A stretch of 64,000 nt of DNA, taken from positions 31,570 through 95,569 of the forward strand of contig CAJXWR010000002.1 in the NCBI GenBank assembly GCA_913062675.1, written 5' to 3'. A program made the position numbers and the translations under genes. Positions 60,047-64,000 of this stretch are shown piece after piece (the stretch's first letter is position 1; each line of letters starts with the position of its first letter). Origin of the DNA: an uncultured Trueperaceae bacterium (GTDB lineage: Bacteria; Deinococcota; Deinococci; Deinococcales; Trueperaceae). The notes under the pieces are model-generated. The model saw nothing but the letters and a program-made list of their open reading frames with translations, was not told the DNA's origin and did no database searches.

Positions 60047-60441
60047 GCCGACAGCGCTCCGTCGTTCACCCACAGGTTGAACAGTTCTTCGGTGACGGTC
60101 TGCTCGGGCGTCATGACGTGGACCGGGATGCGGCGCAACCGGTGCGCGTTCTCCATCGGGTTGTGCAGGTGGCTGCGCGCCCAGGCGTGCACGGCGTCGT
60201 TGGGTTGCTCGTAGATGGTGAGGACGACGCCGCCGACGTGCGGCGCAATCCAGTAGGAATCGCGGGTTCGCACGATGCGCAGCATGACACGTGGGTGTTG
60301 CGGGTGCCGGCCGTGCAGGTCGATGCCGAGGCCTTGCTGAAAGGCATCGCGGACGCATGGGGGCAGTTGACGCTGGGCGGCACGCTCGTGGGCGTGGTGG
60401 GTGAAGTCGAGGGCGAGGGACGGGGTGGCGGTGTGGGACAT
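60043..60441 (-). CDS. Small DUF4258-like / hypothetical protein
   Basis: This 132-residue cytosolic protein starts LDFTHHAHERAAQRQLPPCV, the H-x-H...ER-x-x-QR start found in DUF4258 and related RelE-like folds, then VMLRIVRTRDSYWIAPHVGG and VVLTIYEQPND, and ends with EELFNLWVNDG. The assignment is tentative. ATG 60441 follows AGGAGG. It is the first gene of the operon with the ADP-ribosylglycohydrolase and DUF1810 genes, opposite a WYL regulator; a toxin-like or accessory role is possible but unproven. Confidence 0.65.
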   Translation of the reverse strand: MSHTATPSLALDFTHHAHERAAQRQLPPCVRDAFQQGLGIDLHGRHPQHPRVMLRIVRTRDSYWIAPHVGGVVLTIYEQPNDAVHAWARSHLHNPMENAHRLRRIPVHVMTPEQTVTEELFNLWVNDGALSA

Positions 60442-60569
60442 GGTGAACCTCCTGACCCATAGGATAGGCTCCACGTGCGTCAGTTAAAGACGCAATGTGA
60501 TAGGCTTGGAAACAAGCAAACGACGTGCTGAACGCACGCCTAGCATGTGTACTTCTGAAGGAGATGGCC

Positions 60570-61523
60570 ATGGAGCGAACCCGCAGCCGCGTCGAACGCC
60601 TCCGCCTCATCGAGGAGACCCTCGAGAACCGCTGGATGCGCGCCACCGAACTCGCCGCAATGACCGGCATGGGGCGCCGCGCCATCGAACGCGACCTTGC
60701 CTACCTCGAGACGCAATACGGAGAGCGCCTACGGCGCAACGACAAGGCCGAGTACCGCCTGGGCTCCCGCGCCTCCGCCCTGAACGACGTCGAGGCGCTC
60801 GCGATGTACATGGCCGCCCGCATGCTCACCCACACCGGGATTGGCGAGCGCCACTACCGCTCGACCATGCAGAAACTCGCCAAGCAGGTGCCCGAACCCG
60901 CCCAAAGCGCACTGCTGAAACGCGTGGAGGCACTCAAGACACGCGACCGCGACCGTGTGCTCGACCTCGTCGCACAAGCCTGGTTCAACCGCCGCATCCT
61001 CGTCTGCGACTACGCTTCCGCAAGCGGCAAGACCAAGAAGCGAAAGCTCGCCGTGTACTTCGTCGAGGTCGGCCGCCGAAACCACGAACCGTACGCCCTC
61101 GCCGTCGACCAGGGCTCGCCCCACCGATCGGTGCTCGTCTTTCGCTTCAGCCGCATGAAGCACGTCCGCCTCGCCGAAGAGACGTACGAAATCCCCGAGG
61201 ATTTCGATGCCGAAGCTGAGATTGGGGACGCCTTCGGCGTGATCCTCGGCCCGACCGTCGAGGCTCACATCCGCGTGAAGGCGGGGGCCGTGACCGCCTT
61301 CCGTGAGGTGGCGGGCGACTCGCTACGATCGCTGGACCTTGGCGAAGACGGCAGCGCCGACGCCATCGTGGCCGCCACGCTCGATAACCAAGGGAGGGCG
61401 CTCGAACTCATCCCCTGGCTGCTCACCTGGGGGGACGCCATCGAAGTCGTCTCGCCCGCGAACCTGCGTGACGCCGTCGCCGACGCGCACCGCAACGCCG
61501 CCGCCGTGTACGCCTCCGGTTAG
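60570..61523 (+). CDS. WYL-domain transcriptional regulator
   Basis: This 317-residue regulator has an N-terminal helix-turn-helix (MRATELAAMTGMGRRAIERDLAYLE near 20) and a WYL-type ligand domain (WFNRRILVCDYASASGKTKKR, then YFVEVGRRNHEPYALAVD, near 145-180), followed by the WCX C-terminus. WYL regulators often control defence or DNA-damage genes and bind nucleic acid or nucleotides. ATG 60570 after GAAGGAG is chosen. It is divergent from the ADP-ribosylglycohydrolase operon, which is its probable target. Confidence 0.9.
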   Translation: MERTRSRVERLRLIEETLENRWMRATELAAMTGMGRRAIERDLAYLETQYGERLRRNDKAEYRLGSRASALNDVEALAMYMAARMLTHTGIGERHYRSTMQKLAKQVPEPAQSALLKRVEALKTRDRDRVLDLVAQAWFNRRILVCDYASASGKTKKRKLAVYFVEVGRRNHEPYALAVDQGSPHRSVLVFRFSRMKHVRLAEETYEIPEDFDAEAEIGDAFGVILGPTVEAHIRVKAGAVTAFREVAGDSLRSLDLGEDGSADAIVAATLDNQGRALELIPWLLTWGDAIEVVSPANLRDAVADAHRNAAAVYASG

Positions 61524-61951
61524 GTCTGTTCCGCTTCGCGAAGCCGAATGAGCGCGTCGGCGCTGCGCGCCCGCTGCGCGATGGACACCGCGAAAATCGT
61601 CATGCCAACGAGGAGCCCCACGCTCCCCAGCAGCATCACGTACCGGGCTGGATCCCCACCGCCCAAACGCCACCACGGGTCGCCCACCAACCGTAGGAAA
61701 AGCCCTACGTGGAACGCCCACAACCCAATCCGTTCGCGGATGGGGAAGCGGCGGCCACCGGGCCGGGGCATGAGCCAGTACGCGACGCCCATGACGAACG
61801 AAAGGAAGAAGCCCATCAAGCCGGCATGGAAATGCACGACGCGCAGAAAGCCCGTCCATGCGGGATTCCAGATCATCGCCGTGCCGATCACCGCGGTCAG
61901 CACCAGATACGCCACGGCAAGCCGGATGAACGCCACGTGGGTGCCACTCAT
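61520..61951 (-). CDS. Four-helix membrane protein, heme-copper oxidase subunit I-like
   Basis: This 143-residue protein has four hydrophobic segments (RLAVAYLVLTAVIGTAMI, HAGLMGFFLSFVMGVAYWL, a central FHVGLFLRLVG, YVMLLGSVGLLVGMTIF). The VHFHAGLMGFF histidines and MGVAYWLMPR resemble short proteins related to NorB/cbb3 oxidase subunit I. It is too short to be an oxidase by itself. It converges with the WYL gene, overlapping it by 4 bp. Confidence 0.7.
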   Translation of the reverse strand: MSGTHVAFIRLAVAYLVLTAVIGTAMIWNPAWTGFLRVVHFHAGLMGFFLSFVMGVAYWLMPRPGGRRFPIRERIGLWAFHVGLFLRLVGDPWWRLGGGDPARYVMLLGSVGLLVGMTIFAVSIAQRARSADALIRLREAEQT

Positions 61952-62299
61952 CGGTCCATCACCATGCCGTAGGTTTGCTCCCTCTCAACTTGCGCACAAG
62001 GGGCAGCTGTCCACACGTGGCCTTGACACCCCTTGCGCTCCCACGATCCAAGGCTGGGCCAATTGGGCGACCCGGTGCACGTCGGGGGAGTTGATGGTGT
62101 GTCTCGTACGCAGTGTCGGCGTGTCTCGTTACCGCGCTCGTCACGAAGTGCGTCCCGGTTGTTGCCCTAGGCCCTGCCCTGGTGCAGGGATCGCGTCGAT
62201 TCCGAAGCCTTGAAGGCAATTGCGGAGATTGGACGCATGCATCCACCCCTAGTGTTGCGCCGCCGACTCGAACGAGGTTTCGGTCGGTCAGCAGCCAAC
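61952..62299. other. Gene-free stretch, 348 bp
   Basis: Upstream of the small membrane protein gene and downstream of the GntR gene. No ORF or RNA is supported. A GACTCGAAC sequence near 62265 recalls a tRNA T-loop on the minus strand, but no stems fit around it. Confidence 0.4.
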
Positions 62300-62983
62300 C
62301 TATTTTTCGGTCTCAACATCGGACGGATCTACGGGACTCGTTGCACGGAGCGCCATAGCAGCCCGAATGATGTGTTTGCGCATGGCTTCCTCAGCTTGAT
62401 GAGCATGGCCGGCAGCGATGAGAGCAATGATCTCATCGTGTTCATCAAGCGCCTCTTCGTGCCGCTGAGGGTTGCGTAGGCGGACCGAGGCCATGATGAG
62501 CTGCGCTTGGTTCGAGAATCGTTCGGCGACTGCTTGAAGAACGTCATTGCTTGAAGCTGTCCACAGCAGCTGGTGAAATGCGAGATCTGAATCTCCACTG
62601 CCAAGGCGATCCTCGGCGAGCCATTGCTCGCGCTGACGTTGCTGCACCTTCTCAAGGCTTTGAATCAACGCTTTGGACCGGTGCTCCGTTGCTTGTCGTG
62701 CAGCGAGACCCTCGACGACAGCGCGTATCTCGTAAACGTTTGCGATCTTCTTCGGGTCGGGGTTTGCGACGATGTAGCCTCGTCTTGGTCGTGACGTCAC
62801 GAGTCCGTCACGCTCCAGAGCTACAAGCGCCTCTTTGAAGGGCGTAGGCGACAACCCGTAATTCTCACAGAGTTCGCGGACGATGATTCGTTCGCCCGGC
62901 TGAAGTTCGGAGGAAAGGATGAGGCGCCTAAGCGTGTCATACGCTTCCTTTGACAGGGTTGGGGTAGAGATCGGGGTTTTCAA
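62300..62983 (-). CDS. GntR-family regulator with FCD domain
   Basis: This 227-residue regulator has an N-terminal winged helix (AYDTLRRLILSSELQPGERI, then LCENYGLSPTPFKEALVAL and RRGYIVANPD) and an all-helical FCD effector domain with metal-binding residues in DSDLAFHQLLWTASSN, HDEIIALIAAGH and MRKHIIRA. I start at TTG 62983, the first codon after an AAAGGAG site; the track's longer form has unrelated sequence. It is divergent from the aldehyde dehydrogenase gene across an AT-rich spacer and probably controls it. Its base composition is lower in GC than most of the window. Confidence 0.88.
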   Translation of the reverse strand: MKTPISTPTLSKEAYDTLRRLILSSELQPGERIIVRELCENYGLSPTPFKEALVALERDGLVTSRPRRGYIVANPDPKKIANVYEIRAVVEGLAARQATEHRSKALIQSLEKVQQRQREQWLAEDRLGSGDSDLAFHQLLWTASSNDVLQAVAERFSNQAQLIMASVRLRNPQRHEEALDEHDEIIALIAAGHAHQAEEAMRKHIIRAAMALRATSPVDPSDVETEK

Positions 62984-63087
62984 GCCACTCCTTTCGCTTG
63001 AGGTGCGAAATAAGATGGAAAATAAAATATAGTTTGAGGGCAAGTGCCCATGCTGCCGCAACCATATCAGCCAAGGAGGCCCTGAAC

Positions 63088-64000
63088 ATGCGACCTTTGT
63101 CCCCCGAGATGCTAAGGACCGAGCCGAAGATTGGGACCGAAATCGTCCATGCAGAACGGTCATTCTCCGTGCATTCGCCCTATTCCGGTGAGGTGATTGC
63201 CAATGTCGCCGATTGTGGCGTCCGCGAGGCAAGATTGGCTCTTGATGCTGCGGATGAAGCGTACCGGTCTTGGTCGCGGATCACACCGTTCGAGCGCTCA
63301 GGAATTCTTATGCGGTGGCACGATGCAATCGTCGCACGAGCTGAGGAGTTAGCCAGCATCATGACACTGGAGATGGGAAAGACGATTCGTGAGTCGCGTG
63401 GAGAGGTTCTCGGACCGGCAGCTGGGTTCGTGAGTTGGTATGCCGAAGAGGCGAAGCGCGGGTATGGTCAAGTGATTCCGACGCACGCCGAACGAAAGCG
63501 ACTTTTCGCCTTCCGAAAGCCAATTGGTCCCGTCCTGGCCATCACCCCTTGGAACTTTCCGGCTTCGATGGTGACGAGGAAGGCATCTGCCGCGCTTGCT
63601 GCAGGGTGCACGGTGATTCTCAAGCCAGCGGAGCAGTCCCCCCTCTCGGCACTGCTTCTTGGGGCATTGTGGGACGAAGCGGGAGGACCACCGGGCACAC
63701 TGCAAGTCATCCCTACGAGTCGGCCGGGGGACGTGACTCAGGCGCTGATCGAGGAACTTCTACGTGGCATAGATCCCACCACCGTTGTCGGGCTACGTGA
63801 CACAGTGCTACTCCATCTCGGGTATGAGACCATGCGCCGACGCTCCGAGCTGGTTCGTTTTCGGTTCAGCGATCTGCGCCAGTCCGAACACAGACAACAG
63901 GGTGTGTGGATGCAAAGTTCCAAGACGGATCAGGCGGGGCAGGGTCGGATCTTGGTGATTTCTGACACCTTGCATCGGCAATTGATGCATTGGTATCAAT
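63088..64000 (+). CDS. Aldehyde dehydrogenase N-terminal half joined in frame to a tyrosine recombinase (runs off window)
   Basis: One open frame of 304 codons runs to the window edge. Residues 1 to about 215 are a succinate-semialdehyde-type aldehyde dehydrogenase (AITPWNFPASMVTRKASAAL, VILKPAEQSPLSAL, PPGTLQVIPTSRPGDV). Before the catalytic Glu and Cys regions the sequence turns into a tyrosine recombinase (LRDTVLLHLGYETMRRRSEL, SSKTDQAGQGRILVIS), including the first catalytic Arg. The dehydrogenase part cannot work. The switch falls between about 63745 and 63775. ATG 63088 follows AAGGAGG. Either a real gene fusion or pseudogene, or an assembly join. Confidence 0.8.
   Translation, partial: MRPLSPEMLRTEPKIGTEIVHAERSFSVHSPYSGEVIANVADCGVREARLALDAADEAYRSWSRITPFERSGILMRWHDAIVARAEELASIMTLEMGKTIRESRGEVLGPAAGFVSWYAEEAKRGYGQVIPTHAERKRLFAFRKPIGPVLAITPWNFPASMVTRKASAALAAGCTVILKPAEQSPLSALLLGALWDEAGGPPGTLQVIPTSRPGDVTQALIEELLRGIDPTTVVGLRDTVLLHLGYETMRRRSELVRFRFSDLRQSEHRQQGVWMQSSKTDQAGQGRILVISDTLHRQLMHWYQ

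Noticed and set aside
62265-62273. GACTCGAAC, like a tRNA T-loop on the minus strand
   Set aside because: No acceptor, D or anticodon stems can be formed around it; likely chance.

Overview
The window is high-GC, densely coded bacterial chromosome. Three things suggest a member of Deinococcota, possibly Trueperaceae-like: an NADP-type isocitrate dehydrogenase with the C-terminal extension known from Thermus, many promoters in which a TANNNT -10 box lies 6-7 nt before the start codon (leaderless mRNAs), and the general gene content. This is inference; no rRNA or marker gene is present to prove it. Many operons are tightly packed, with ATGA or GTGA stop/start overlaps.

Layout. 1-3.1 kb: an exported Ig-like protein cut by the left edge, a methyltransferase and an Asp/Glu racemase. 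3.2-7.9 kb: MarC, then a Mn/Zn-type ABC importer (binding protein, ATPase, and two permeases that each carry an extra C-terminal winged-helix-like region). 7.9-13.2 kb: a sirtuin, an APH-fold kinase, a diguanylate cyclase, a DtxR/MntR regulator and isocitrate dehydrogenase. 13.3-16.5 kb: a GLUG-repeat exported protein coupled to a small lipoprotein. 16.5-20.1 kb: an overlapping set of gnd, nucleotidyltransferase, GHMP kinase and crcB. 20.5-25 kb: a CPA2 antiporter, an atypical SDR and pckA. 25-37.7 kb: a peptide-use island with an amidohydrolase, an M19-type dipeptidase, an IclR regulator, a racemase, a complete Opp/Dpp importer, two nitroreductase-fold proteins and an M28-type peptidase. 37.9-41.5 kb: a persulfide/sulfur operon. 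41.5-47.9 kb: phosphohexomutase, a LiaF-like membrane protein, lutABC and an esterase. 48-54 kb: an accessory zone with tRNA-Val, a DUF4143 ATPase behind direct repeats, two RHH/PIN toxin-antitoxin modules, a monooxygenase and decayed gene fragments. 54.2-58.4 kb: a second peptide-type ABC importer without ATPases, plus a YmdB-type phosphodiesterase. 58.7-62 kb: a DUF1810 / ADP-ribosylglycohydrolase / DUF4258-like operon facing a WYL regulator. 62.3-64 kb: a GntR/FCD regulator facing an aldehyde dehydrogenase that runs in frame into a tyrosine recombinase.

How the genes work together. The most original signal is in the peptide island. Its substrate-binding protein (29216-30862) appears circularly permuted: the usual C-terminal part of a family 5 peptide-binding protein comes first, directly after the signal peptide, and the usual N-terminal part follows. 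The second binding protein of the window (56097-57581) has the normal order and serves as an internal control. Three transcription units of the island (importer operon, dipeptidase, M28 peptidase) share a 25-bp operator-like sequence, which makes them a likely IclR regulon. The sulfur operon starts with an ATACCCC/GGGGTAT palindrome inside its promoter, as expected for a CsoR/CstR-family repressor, although no such repressor is encoded here. The metal importer has a DtxR-like palindrome in its first codons, and a DtxR/MntR regulator is encoded 3 kb away.
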